Assembly: GCF_002213415.1 (NCBI RefSeq)
Contig: NZ_NJGU01000001.1
Coordinates: 310,001-374,000, forward strand
Direction: 5' to 3'
Origin: Herbaspirillum robiniae
Lineage (GTDB): Bacteria; Pseudomonadota; Gammaproteobacteria; Burkholderiales; Burkholderiaceae_D
Length of the DNA: 64,000 nucleotides
The position numbers and the translations under genes were made by a program. The notes under the pieces were generated by a model. That model was given only the letters and a program-made list of their open reading frames with translations. It had not been told where the DNA came from and searched no databases. The number at the start of each line of letters is the position of its first letter. Positions within the stretch are counted from its first letter, which is position 1. Of the stretch, positions 57,420-64,000 are shown one piece after another.

Positions 57420-57843
57420 ATATCTGTTCGGCGCGCTTGCAGAAGGAATCGACGAAGCTGTTGGCGATCATGTTGAACACCGGGCCGATCACGCCTTCGA
57501 GGATGCGGCTGGAGAATTCATACTCCATGTCGAACTCGATCTTGCAGGCATCTTCGCGCAGCGCCTTGAAATGCCAGCGCCCTTCGAAATGCTTGAACGG
57601 GCCCTCCACCAGGCGCATGGTCATGCTGGTCGGGCGTTCATTGGTGTTCTGGGTGGAAAAGGACTGCTTCAGGCCGTGGTAGTTGATCTTCAGCTTGGCC
57701 GTGAGGCTGTGTTCGCTGCGTTCGGACACTTCCACGCCACCGCACCAGGGCAGGAATTCAGGATAGTCCTCGACCCGGTCCACCAGGTTGAACATCTGCT
57801 CCGCGCTATAGTTGATGAGGACGGTTTTGTGTACGACTGCCAT
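57412..57843 (-). CDS. ratA: RatA-family START/Coq10-like protein
   Basis: A 143-residue protein of the polyketide cyclase/START (Coq10) fold: VHKTVLINYSAEQMFNLVDRVEDYPEFLPWCGGVEV is the family start. E. coli RatA was reported to bind 50S ribosomal subunits and block association, while its relatives in other organisms bind ubiquinone (COQ10); which applies here cannot be told. Upstream of rnfH in a two-gene unit, divergent from smpB by 66 bases, an arrangement conserved in proteobacteria. Confidence 0.95.
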   Translation of the reverse strand: MAVVHKTVLINYSAEQMFNLVDRVEDYPEFLPWCGGVEVSERSEHSLTAKLKINYHGLKQSFSTQNTNERPTSMTMRLVEGPFKHFEGRWHFKALREDACKIEFDMEYEFSSRILEGVIGPVFNMIANSFVDSFCKRAEQIYG

Positions 57844-57909
57844 CTAGGGTGGTCCGTTTGATAAAATCGCAAAGGTACAATTTTAACCGACAGGACGATT
57901 TTTTCTTAG

Positions 57910-58359
57910 ATGAGCATAGTTGACAACAAAAAAGCCTTTTTCGATTACTTCATCGAGGAGCGATACGAAGCGGGCGTCGTCTTGCAAGGTTGGGAAGTCA
58001 AATCCATACGCGCCGGGCGCGTCCAACTGAAAGAAGCCTACGTCATCATCCGCAACGGCGAGATCTATCTGTTCGGCTGCCACATCAGCGCGCTGACCAG
58101 CACCTCGACCCACGTGCATCCGGAGACCACCCGCACCCGCAAGCTGCTGCTCAACGCCGCCGAAATCGCCAAGCTGATCGGCAAGGTAGAGCGCTCCGGC
58201 TACACGCTGGTGCCGCTGAACCTGCATTACAGCAAGGGACGCATCAAGTGCGAGATCGGCCTGGCCAAGGGCAAGAAGCAGCACGACAAGCGCGAAACCG
58301 AAAAGAACCGCGACAGCGCGCGCGAAATCCAGGCGGCGATGAAACAGCACCGGCGCTGA
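57910..58359 (+). CDS. smpB: SsrA-binding protein
   Basis: The tmRNA-binding protein (149 residues) needed for trans-translation and ribosome rescue. Landmarks: [40 protein letters not shown] and the C-terminal [30 protein letters not shown] tail that enters the decoding centre. The tmRNA gene is not in this window. Divergent from the ratA-rnfH pair. Confidence 0.98.
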   Translation: MSIVDNKKAFFDYFIEERYEAGVVLQGWEVKSIRAGRVQLKEAYVIIRNGEIYLFGCHISALTSTSTHVHPETTRTRKLLLNAAEIAKLIGKVERSGYTLVPLNLHYSKGRIKCEIGLAKGKKQHDKRETEKNRDSAREIQAAMKQHRR

Positions 58360-58377
58360 TCCGGATACCTGCCATGA

Positions 58378-58404
58378 AAAACGGCCGCCTTGCGCGGCCG
58401 TTTT
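58378..58404. terminator. Bidirectional terminator after smpB
   Basis: AAAACGGCCGC and GCGGCCGTTTT form an 11-bp perfect stem with loop CTTGC, between smpB and the convergent TPR gene. Confidence 0.92.
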
Positions 58405-58423
58405 CAATTGCGCGGCGCATTCC

Positions 58424-60013
58424 TCAGCCGCTTGCTGCGAAATGCCCGCGACAAGCGGCAACCACCCGCTCCACCACGCCGCCCCATTCACCGCGCGCCT
58501 GCTGACGGAACAGCCGCGTGCCCGGATACCAGGGCGTGCTGTCGGCGCCCAGCCCCCAGCGCCACTCCCCCTCCAGGCGCAGCATCAGGAAGGCCGGCCG
58601 GCCGAGCGCTCCCGCCAGGTGGGCGACGGCGGTGTCGACGCTGATCACCAGGTCCAGGCTGTCCATCAGCGCTGCGGTATCGGCCCAGTCCGCCAGCGCC
58701 ACATCGTGCAGACGCTCGCCAAGCGCTTCACGCGCGGCTACGTCCCCTGCCGGGACCTGCGGCTGCAGGCTGATGAAGTCAACTTCCAGATCGAACAGCG
58801 GCGCCAGCTGCGCCAATGCGATATCGCGCGAGTAGTGGATGGTGGCGTACTGGCGCCCCGCCCAGGCGATGCCGATGCGCGGACGGCGCGGCGTGGAGGG
58901 GCTCAACGCGCCTGCCTGCTCGCGCCAGCCGTTGGCGCGCTGCGCGTCGACCCGCAGATAGCGCGGCATCGGTCCCTGGGCCGGATCGGGGAGATCCAGC
59001 AGCAGCGGCAGGCTCAGCAAGGAAGCGCGAACATCATGCGCGGGCGGCGCCTTGTCGTTGACCACGAACGCGCAATCGGGGAAGGACGGCGCCAGCAGCG
59101 GCAGCAGGCCCGGCGGCACGCACACGGTCGTTTGCCCCGCCAGCCTTGATGCCGGTCCGATGTAACGCGCGAACTGCAGGGCGTCGCCCAGCCCCTGCTC
59201 GGCCCACAACAGCAGGTGCCTGCCACGGATGTCTTCACCGGGCCGCCATGCGGGACGGTCGCTGCGGATCGCCCGCGCCGCCAGTTCGGCGATGTCGTTG
59301 CGCGCCTCGTGTTCGCGCCAGCCTTCGACATGGTCGCCGCGCATGAGCAGCATATGGGCGCGCCCGACGCGCGCCTGCGCGAAGCCGGGATGCAGCGCCA
59401 GTGACTCGTCGTAGCCCGCCAGTGCCTCATCGGTGCGGCCCATCTGGCGCAGGATGTCGGCGCGATTGAACAGCGCCAGCGCGCGCTGGTCTGCACCCGC
59501 AGGCGGCAACTCCCGATAGCCCGCCAGCGCCTCCTCGTGGCGGTTCAGGCGCAGCAGGATGTCGGCGCGCAATGCGAGCGCCGGGAAATTATCCGGCGCC
59601 GCCGCCAGCGCCTGTTCGGCATGCAGCAGCGCCTGCGGCAGCTCGCCCGTCTTGAACAGGGCTGCGGCCAGCGTGAATCGGATTCCCGAGGGATCGTCGC
59701 CGCCATCGGCCAACGCGGCCTGGCATTGCGCCACCAGGGCTTCCAGCGCCAGCCGGCGCGCCGCGCGCGCATCGTCGAAATCGGGCGCGATGTCCAGGCA
59801 AGCCTCATAGGCGGCGACGGCGGCCGCGTGCTCGCCCTGCTCGTCCAGCAGGCCGGCGCGTTGCATGTGAATGGGGATGAAGCCGGGATCGAGCGCCAGC
59901 GCCTGGTCGAGTGCGTCGAGCGCCTGCGGGAGCTGCCCGGCGCCGCGCAGCGCGATCGCCTCGCACATCAGGCCCATGAGGCGGGCCAGCGTGGCCGGGT
60001 CGTGGGTAGTCAT
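58424..60013 (-). CDS. TPR-repeat protein with C-terminal glycosyltransferase-like domain
   Basis: A 529-residue soluble protein. Several TPR-type repeats fill residues 1 to about 240 (PQALDALDQALALDPGFIPIHMQRAGLL, AALFKTGELPQALLHAEQALAAAPDNFPAL, and others), followed by a domain of about 280 residues resembling the acceptor/donor part of GT9 heptosyltransferase-like proteins (RIGIAWAGRQ, ISVDTAVAHLAGALGRPAFLML, STPWYPGTRLFRQ). The C-terminal ADP-heptose-type site is partly kept. Such TPR-GT proteins are common in betaproteobacteria without assigned role; a protein O-GlcNAc transferase-like activity is possible but unproved. The ATG at 60013 is preferred over in-frame 60046. Confidence 0.83.
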   Translation of the reverse strand: MTTHDPATLARLMGLMCEAIALRGAGQLPQALDALDQALALDPGFIPIHMQRAGLLDEQGEHAAAVAAYEACLDIAPDFDDARAARRLALEALVAQCQAALADGGDDPSGIRFTLAAALFKTGELPQALLHAEQALAAAPDNFPALALRADILLRLNRHEEALAGYRELPPAGADQRALALFNRADILRQMGRTDEALAGYDESLALHPGFAQARVGRAHMLLMRGDHVEGWREHEARNDIAELAARAIRSDRPAWRPGEDIRGRHLLLWAEQGLGDALQFARYIGPASRLAGQTTVCVPPGLLPLLAPSFPDCAFVVNDKAPPAHDVRASLLSLPLLLDLPDPAQGPMPRYLRVDAQRANGWREQAGALSPSTPRRPRIGIAWAGRQYATIHYSRDIALAQLAPLFDLEVDFISLQPQVPAGDVAAREALGERLHDVALADWADTAALMDSLDLVISVDTAVAHLAGALGRPAFLMLRLEGEWRWGLGADSTPWYPGTRLFRQQARGEWGGVVERVVAACRGHFAASG

Positions 60014-60055
60014 GGCCGGCAGCTTATCATGGCCGCCGGCCCGCAAAGGAGAGGA

Positions 60056-60793
60056 TCAGGCGGTGGTGTCGACCAGGTTGCCGGTGGTCTTGCCGTTGGC
60101 CAGCTTGCTCTGCAGCGACTGCAGGAAGCTCGACAGCGAAGTGCTGTCGGAAGACACGCCCAGCGAACTGAGCAGGCTGCCGAAGGCGCTTTGCAACGAC
60201 GACAGCGCACCGCTGGAGGTGCCCGACGCGTCGCTGCTGCCCGACAGATCCGAGATCAGGCTCTTGAGGTCGGCCTCGAGCCCGCCTCCCGGTGGCGGCG
60301 GGCGGCCGGCCGGAGAATAGGAGGACGCTGTTTCGGTCGAAGATGTCGATGACGTCGAAGATGTCGACGCGGTGCCGTCGGTCTCGCCGGCGGCGCTCGC
60401 ATCGCTGTCGCTGGTCGAAGAAGATGCTGACGGCGGCGGCCCCGGCGGCTGGTTGCCCTGGGCATGCAACGCCGCCATCAGCTGTTGCAGGAAGGAGTCC
60501 AGCTTGGAGTCCACGTTGCTGGTGGAAACCGAGCTGGTGGACGTCAGCGAGACGGCGCTGGTGGCGCTGGTGGCGCTGGTCGCGGTGGTGTCGCCGTCAA
60601 GCTCGATCCCCAGCGACTCCAGCGCGCTCTTGAGCGCGCCCAGCAAACCGCCGCCGCCCCTCGGGCCGCCCGAAGGCGGCGGTGGCGGCGCGTCCAGGCG
60701 GGTGCTGGCGCTGGTGGAGATGCTGCTGACGCCGGACAGGCCGGACAGATCTGCAATCGAATAATTGCTGGACGATACGCTGCTGATGGCCAT
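60056..60793 (-). CDS. Ser/Thr/Gly/Pro-rich low-complexity protein, divergent from cpxR
   Basis: A 245-residue protein that I do not recognise as a named family. It has no cysteine, no signal peptide and no membrane segment, and is rich in Ser, Thr, Ala, Gly and Pro. Four short amphipathic Leu/Gln helices stand out: LLGALKSALESLGIEL, KLDSFLQQLMAALHAQ, LQSAFGSLLSSLGV and LSSFLQSLQSKLANG. The composition (no Cys, acidic, Ser/Gly-rich, helical LQ patches) resembles secreted harpin-like proteins, but no type III secretion genes are nearby. It is transcribed away from the CpxR/CpxA genes and has a CpxR-type box about 100 bases upstream of its start, so it is probably part of that envelope-stress regulon, in the position where enterobacteria keep cpxP. 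Function unknown. Confidence 0.8.
   Translation of the reverse strand: MAISSVSSSNYSIADLSGLSGVSSISTSASTRLDAPPPPPSGGPRGGGGLLGALKSALESLGIELDGDTTATSATSATSAVSLTSTSSVSTSNVDSKLDSFLQQLMAALHAQGNQPPGPPPSASSSTSDSDASAAGETDGTASTSSTSSTSSTETASSYSPAGRPPPPGGGLEADLKSLISDLSGSSDASGTSSGALSSLQSAFGSLLSSLGVSSDSTSLSSFLQSLQSKLANGKTTGNLVDTTA
60554..60580 (-). repeat. 9-base in-frame tandem repeat, three copies
   Basis: GGCGCTGGT occurs three times without gap. On the coding strand it gives three Thr-Ser-Ala units of the Ser-rich protein. The multiple of three means copy changes would keep the frame. Confidence 0.85.
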
Positions 60794-60893
60794 GGCGGAC
60801 TCCTTTTTGTTCTGCGCGTTGCGGGCGCGACGTGTGCTTTCCCCTTCGCTTTCAGTATCGGATATCGCAGCATGTTAAGTTCATGCCGATTGC

Positions 60894-60908
60894 GTAAAGC
60901 CGGGTAAA
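60894..60908 (+). promoter_or_regulatory. CpxR-type box, proximal to the Ser-rich gene
   Basis: GTAAAGCCGGGTAAA matches the enterobacterial CpxR consensus GTAAA-N5-GTAAA exactly. It lies 100 bases upstream of the divergent Ser-rich gene, in reverse orientation to it. Confidence 0.75.
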
Positions 60909-61060
60909 GTTTTGTTAGGAGCCGGACCGGCGCGCTGCTCCAAGTATCGATGCGCACGCCGTACCGTTAAGATTCTCACAACATTGCACCGGAAAATTGC
61001 GAGCGGGCAATCCGCAAAAAACACGATCGGGAAGAACTTGAAATGTTCGCGCCGTCGTGG

Positions 61061-61075
61061 GTAAATGAATGTAAA
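61061..61075 (+). promoter_or_regulatory. CpxR-type box upstream of cpxR
   Basis: GTAAATGAATGTAAA matches GTAAA-N5-GTAAA exactly. A third GTAAA follows at 61085-61089. It is 113 bases before the cpxR start codon and fits autoregulation of the two-component system. Confidence 0.78.
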
Positions 61076-61188
61076 GATGCAATTGTAAAGACGGTCTGAA
61101 ACACCTCTGCAAAACCTTTTACGGCATATTAGCGACTGCCGACGCCCTGCGGCATTAATGCAAGGCAACTCAAGAATGGAATGCAGCA

Positions 61189-61878
61189 ATGTCTAAAGTG
61201 CTTTTGATCGACGACGATGTCGAGCTCGTCGATATGCTCAAGGAATATCTGGAGCAGGAGAAATTCGAAGTCAACGTCGCCTACGACGGCGAAGCGGGCG
61301 CAGCCGAAGCGCTGACCGGCCAATACGCCATCGCCGTGCTGGACGTGATGATGCCGCGCCTGAACGGCGTCGACACCCTGCGCCGCATCCGCGCCAAGAG
61401 CAGCATGCCGGTGGTGATGCTGACGGCCAAGGGCGACGACACCGACCGCATCATCGGCCTCGAACTGGGCGCCGACGACTACGTCCCCAAGCCCTGCACC
61501 CCGCGCGAGATCGCCGCCCGCATCCGCGCCATCCTGCGCCGCGCCTCGGCCGAAAGCAACGAGCAGTCGCCCTATTCCCCGCTGGCCGTCGGCGCCCTGT
61601 CGATGTGGCCGGAACAGCGCCGCGCCACCTGGTCCGGCCGCCCGCTGGAGCTGACCAGCAGCGAATTCAACCTGCTGGAAGTGCTGGCCCGCAACGCCGG
61701 CAAGCCGGTCAGCAAGCAGCATCTTTCCGAGCAGGGCCTGGGCCGTCCGCTGGCCCGATTCGACCGCAACATCGACGTCCACCTCTCCAGCATCCGCCAG
61801 AAGATCGCCGCCCTGGGCAGCGACAAGAGCTGCATCCAGACCGTCTACCGACTCGGCTACCAGTTCATCAAGGAATAA
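61189..61878 (+). CDS. cpxR: OmpR-family response regulator, CpxR type
   Basis: A 229-residue response regulator. The receiver has the acidic pair D8/D9, phosphoacceptor D52 in VLDVMMP and the conserved lysine in DDYVPKP; the C-terminal winged helix (LELTSSEFNLLEVLARNAGKPVSKQHLSEQGLGRPLARFDRNIDVHLSSIRQKI) matches E. coli CpxR closely (LEVLG-KRLTPFDRAIDMHIS there). Its family consensus site GTAAA-N5-GTAAA occurs twice in the region just upstream. The sensor kinase gene starts two bases after its stop. Confidence 0.94.
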   Translation: MSKVLLIDDDVELVDMLKEYLEQEKFEVNVAYDGEAGAAEALTGQYAIAVLDVMMPRLNGVDTLRRIRAKSSMPVVMLTAKGDDTDRIIGLELGADDYVPKPCTPREIAARIRAILRRASAESNEQSPYSPLAVGALSMWPEQRRATWSGRPLELTSSEFNLLEVLARNAGKPVSKQHLSEQGLGRPLARFDRNIDVHLSSIRQKIAALGSDKSCIQTVYRLGYQFIKE

Positions 61879-61879
61879 A

Positions 61880-63307
61880 GTGGGCCGGTTATTCTGGAAG
61901 TTCTTCTTCTTCATCGCCATCGCCCAGATCACCGCCACCTTCGGCGTGGGCGTGCTGTTCTGGGTGGAGAATCTTGAGCGCAACAACCGCAATTCGGAAA
62001 TCGACCTCAGCCCGCCGGCCTCCTTCATGATCCGCTCCGCGGCCGCCACCTTGCAGTTCGGCGGTGCGGAAGCGCTGCGCAGCCTGATCAACGAGGGCCG
62101 CCAGCATCGCCTGCAGCTGTACGCGGTGGATGAAGACAACAAGGACCTGATGGGCCGCGAAGTCTCGCCCAAGCTGGTGGAAGAGGCGCGCGCGCTGCTC
62201 AGGACCGAGCGCGAACGCGACCGGCGCGTGGTCGAGCTGGTGCGGGCCGCCAACGGCCACAGCTACCTGATGTTCATTCCGGCCCCGTCCGACGAATTCG
62301 CTCCCGGGCCCGGCCCGGGCCCCGGCCGCGAGCCGCGCCACATGCGCGACCGCGGGCCGCAGCCGCTGTTCTTCCCGAGCATGCCGATCGCCGTGGCGCT
62401 GGTGGCCAGCCTGGTGTTCGCGCTGCTGCTGGCCTGGTATTTCTCCTATCCGATCCGCCATCTCAAGAACGCCTTCAACCAGGCCGCCTCCGGCAACCTG
62501 GACCTGGAACTGGAGCCGGTGATGAGTTCGCGCAGCGACGAGCTGGCCGACCTCGGGCGCGACTTCGACGTGATGACGGCCAAGCTGCGCACGCTGATGG
62601 AAAGCCAGCGCCGCCTGCTGCACGACGTCTCGCACGAGCTGCGCTCGCCGATCGCACGCCTGCAGATGGCGATTGGCCTGGCGCGCGTGCAGGACAAGGA
62701 CAAGCTGGACCTGACGCTGGAACGCATCGAGCGCGAGAGCGTGCGCATGGACAAGCTGGTGGGCGAGCTGCTGACATTGTCGCGGCTGGAAGCCAACGTG
62801 CCAGGCTCGATGGAAGAACCGATCGCGATCCAGCCCATGCTGGCCGACATGATCAACGACGCCAGCTTCGAGGCGGGCGCCAACGGCAAGCACATCGAAG
62901 GGCACATCGACTGCCGGGTGCAGATCAAGGGCAATCCCGAACTGCTCTACCGCGCCATCGAGAACGTGCTGCGCAACGCCATCAAGCACACCGCCGCTGA
63001 CACCACGGTGGAACTCCATACCCAGCTGGACGAGATCAACAAGCTGCTGCACCTGTCCATCCTGGATCGCGGACCGGGCGTGCCTGAAGATGAGCTCAAC
63101 AGCATTTTCGAACTGTTCTTCCGCAGCAGCCGCACCAAGAGCAACAGCTCCGGCCACGGCCTGGGCCTGTCCATCGCGCGCCGCATCATCGACGCCCACA
63201 GCGGCTTCATCCGCGCCGCCAACCGCCGCGACGGCGGGCTGCGCGTGGACATCACCCTGCCCTTCATGGCCGACGAGCCGGTCAAGGGACAGACGCTGGA
63301 ATCCTGA
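61880..63307 (+). CDS. cpxA: Sensor histidine kinase, CpxA type
   Basis: A 475-residue inner-membrane kinase. Two membrane helices (about residues 4-28 and 170-190) enclose a periplasmic sensor domain of about 140 residues; a HAMP domain follows, then the phosphoacceptor H252 in VSHELRSP and the ATPase boxes NVLRNAIKHTA, DRGPGVP and GHGLGLS. The periplasmic domain contains a Gly-Pro repeat (PGPGPGPG) just before helix 2, unlike E. coli CpxA. The start is GTG, one base after the cpxR stop, so the two are coupled. It probably senses envelope stress and phosphorylates the response regulator. Confidence 0.93.
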   Translation: MGRLFWKFFFFIAIAQITATFGVGVLFWVENLERNNRNSEIDLSPPASFMIRSAAATLQFGGAEALRSLINEGRQHRLQLYAVDEDNKDLMGREVSPKLVEEARALLRTERERDRRVVELVRAANGHSYLMFIPAPSDEFAPGPGPGPGREPRHMRDRGPQPLFFPSMPIAVALVASLVFALLLAWYFSYPIRHLKNAFNQAASGNLDLELEPVMSSRSDELADLGRDFDVMTAKLRTLMESQRRLLHDVSHELRSPIARLQMAIGLARVQDKDKLDLTLERIERESVRMDKLVGELLTLSRLEANVPGSMEEPIAIQPMLADMINDASFEAGANGKHIEGHIDCRVQIKGNPELLYRAIENVLRNAIKHTAADTTVELHTQLDEINKLLHLSILDRGPGVPEDELNSIFELFFRSSRTKSNSSGHGLGLSIARRIIDAHSGFIRAANRRDGGLRVDITLPFMADEPVKGQTLES

Positions 63308-63334
63308 TTGCAGCAAACCGCCTGAGCCCCAGGC

Positions 63335-63373
63335 AAAACGGCCCGCCCTGCGTGAAGCAAGGCGGGCCGTTTT
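63335..63373. terminator. Bidirectional terminator after cpxA
   Basis: AAAACGGCCCGCC and GGCGGGCCGTTTT form a 13-bp perfect stem with a 13-base loop; TTTTCTTTT follows on the plus strand. It separates cpxA from a convergent gene. Confidence 0.95.
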
Positions 63374-63407
63374 CTTTTGGCGCGATCGAGGCGCTCGCTT
63401 CGGGCGC

Positions 63408-64000
63408 TTATCTGCCGGTTTGCGGATCGGCCCGGTTGATGATCGCCGACATCAGGCCGCGCTGCACCGTGGTCTGGAAGGACTGCAGTTCGCTCAGCGC
63501 CTTCTCCGGCGGATACGGGATCGGCAAACGGTTGAACAGCACCGCCCACGACCAGCCGTCCTCGCGCGCCTGCAGATAGCCGTAGGTGCCGGTGGTGAGC
63601 GCGCCGCTGTGCGAGATGATGTTCACGCCGTCCATCTTGGTCACCACCCAGCCCAGGCCGTTGTTGTTGTCGGGCATGGCGCCGTTGCGCTGCTTCATCA
63701 GCGCAACCGTCTCAGGCTTGAGCAGGGCCGCTCCCTTGGCCGTGCCCTGGGCGGCATCGACGAAGCGCACCAGGTCGGCCGCCGTGGCGGCCCAGCCGCC
63801 ATGCGCGTCCATCGTCTGCAGGTGGAAGCCGAAGTACGATTCCGCGCCGGTGGCGCCGCTGCCGTCCTGGTCGGGCACCGGCGGCCAGCGCGGATCGTCG
63901 TAGTAGACGGTCTCGTTGGCCACGCGCTGCACGCGCTTGTCGGCGGCGATCACGGCGCTGCTCACGCCGGCGGGCTTGAACACCAGCTCCTGCACCGCCT
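63408..64000 (-). CDS. Beta-lactamase-fold serine hydrolase, C-terminal part (5' truncated)
   Basis: The C-terminal 197 residues of a class C beta-lactamase-like/penicillin-binding-type protein; the frame continues past the window edge. The third active-site motif is HSGALTTG (KTG-equivalent His-Ser-Gly). The SxxK and YxN motifs lie outside the window or are not clear. The piece GGWAATAADLVRFVDAAQG is typical of this family (EstB/AmpC-related esterases). It could be an esterase or peptidase rather than a lactamase. Function cannot be assigned without its N-terminal half. Confidence 0.8.
   Translation of the reverse strand, partial: AVQELVFKPAGVSSAVIAADKRVQRVANETVYYDDPRWPPVPDQDGSGATGAESYFGFHLQTMDAHGGWAATAADLVRFVDAAQGTAKGAALLKPETVALMKQRNGAMPDNNNGLGWVVTKMDGVNIISHSGALTTGTYGYLQAREDGWSWAVLFNRLPIPYPPEKALSELQSFQTTVQRGLMSAIINRADPQTGR

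Larger units (their letters stand above)
60794..61188. other. 395-base divergent promoter region between the Ser-rich gene and cpxR
   Basis: No convincing gene; a 102-codon open frame on the minus strand lacks features. The region is clearly A/T-richer than its neighbours. It contains two perfect GTAAA-N5-GTAAA motifs (60894 and 61061) and a further GTAAA at 61085, each on the plus strand. The spacing places one box about 100 bases before the Ser-rich start and the other about 110 bases before cpxR. Confidence 0.75.

Noticed and set aside
60881..61189. 102-codon minus-strand open frame in the cpxR promoter region
   Set aside because: No domain and it spans the CpxR-type boxes; composition does not look coding.

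Overview
The window is GC-rich, gene-dense bacterial chromosome with no sign of phage, plasmid, insertion sequence, CRISPR or RNA genes. Gene content and neighbourhoods point to a betaproteobacterium of the order Burkholderiales, probably family Oxalobacteraceae and Herbaspirillum-like. This is an inference from the QueE with a CX14CX2C cluster motif, the ratA-rnfH pair divergent from smpB, many LysR/AraC/TetR regulators and two FecI-FecR-TonB receptor cassettes. No species can be named from sequence reading alone.

Layout. 1-4967: 2-aminoethylphosphonate-type ABC importer (ATPase cut by the window edge, fused permease, binding protein) and an FAD oxidoreductase of the aminophosphonate-associated family. 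5034-9502: a 2-hydroxycarboxylate transporter, LeuD- and LeuC-type hydro-lyase subunits and a divergent LysR regulator, which looks like a catabolic locus rather than leucine synthesis. 9843-11507: a metabolite:H+ symporter with an unusual large external loop. 11605-15725: LysR regulator divergent from a CitMHS citrate-type transporter and a split AtuA-type protein pair. 16028-22008: purT, nadB, a small monooxygenase-fold protein and a patatin-type Vd autotransporter. 22028-24153: an alpha/beta hydrolase with a Cys nucleophile, co-transcribed with a MASE1 membrane sensor. 24382-28505: Fur-box-preceded FecI/FecR/TonB receptor cassette. 28576-32244: nadC, nadA and ybiT. 32489-35936: DUF1439 protein, then ldcA, tadA, queD and queE on the minus strand (two wobble-base tRNA modifications together). 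36221-38610: TetR regulator with two oxidoreductase-like genes. 38683-44784: second iron cassette (DUF4198 protein, AraC regulator, TonB receptor, FecR, FecI). 44984-51304: TetR-MFS pair with duplicated operators, SDR, aldehyde dehydrogenase with a divergent AraC regulator, and two small proteins. 51397-58359: OsmC-YcaO fusion, guaA, guaB, rnfH, ratA, smpB. 58424-64000: TPR-glycosyltransferase-like protein, a Ser-rich protein, a CpxR/CpxA two-component system and a truncated beta-lactamase-fold hydrolase.

The clearest regulatory reading is at 60794-61188. Two perfect GTAAA-N5-GTAAA motifs lie between cpxR and the divergent Ser-rich gene, which occupies the position cpxP holds in enterobacteria. 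Other readable control elements are two Fur-like boxes sharing AATTCTCATT, two pairs of TetR operators, two LysR palindrome regions, and at least five convergent or shared terminators. Three intergenic stretches exceed 300 bases (9503-9842, 15726-16027, 60794-61188) and are described individually.
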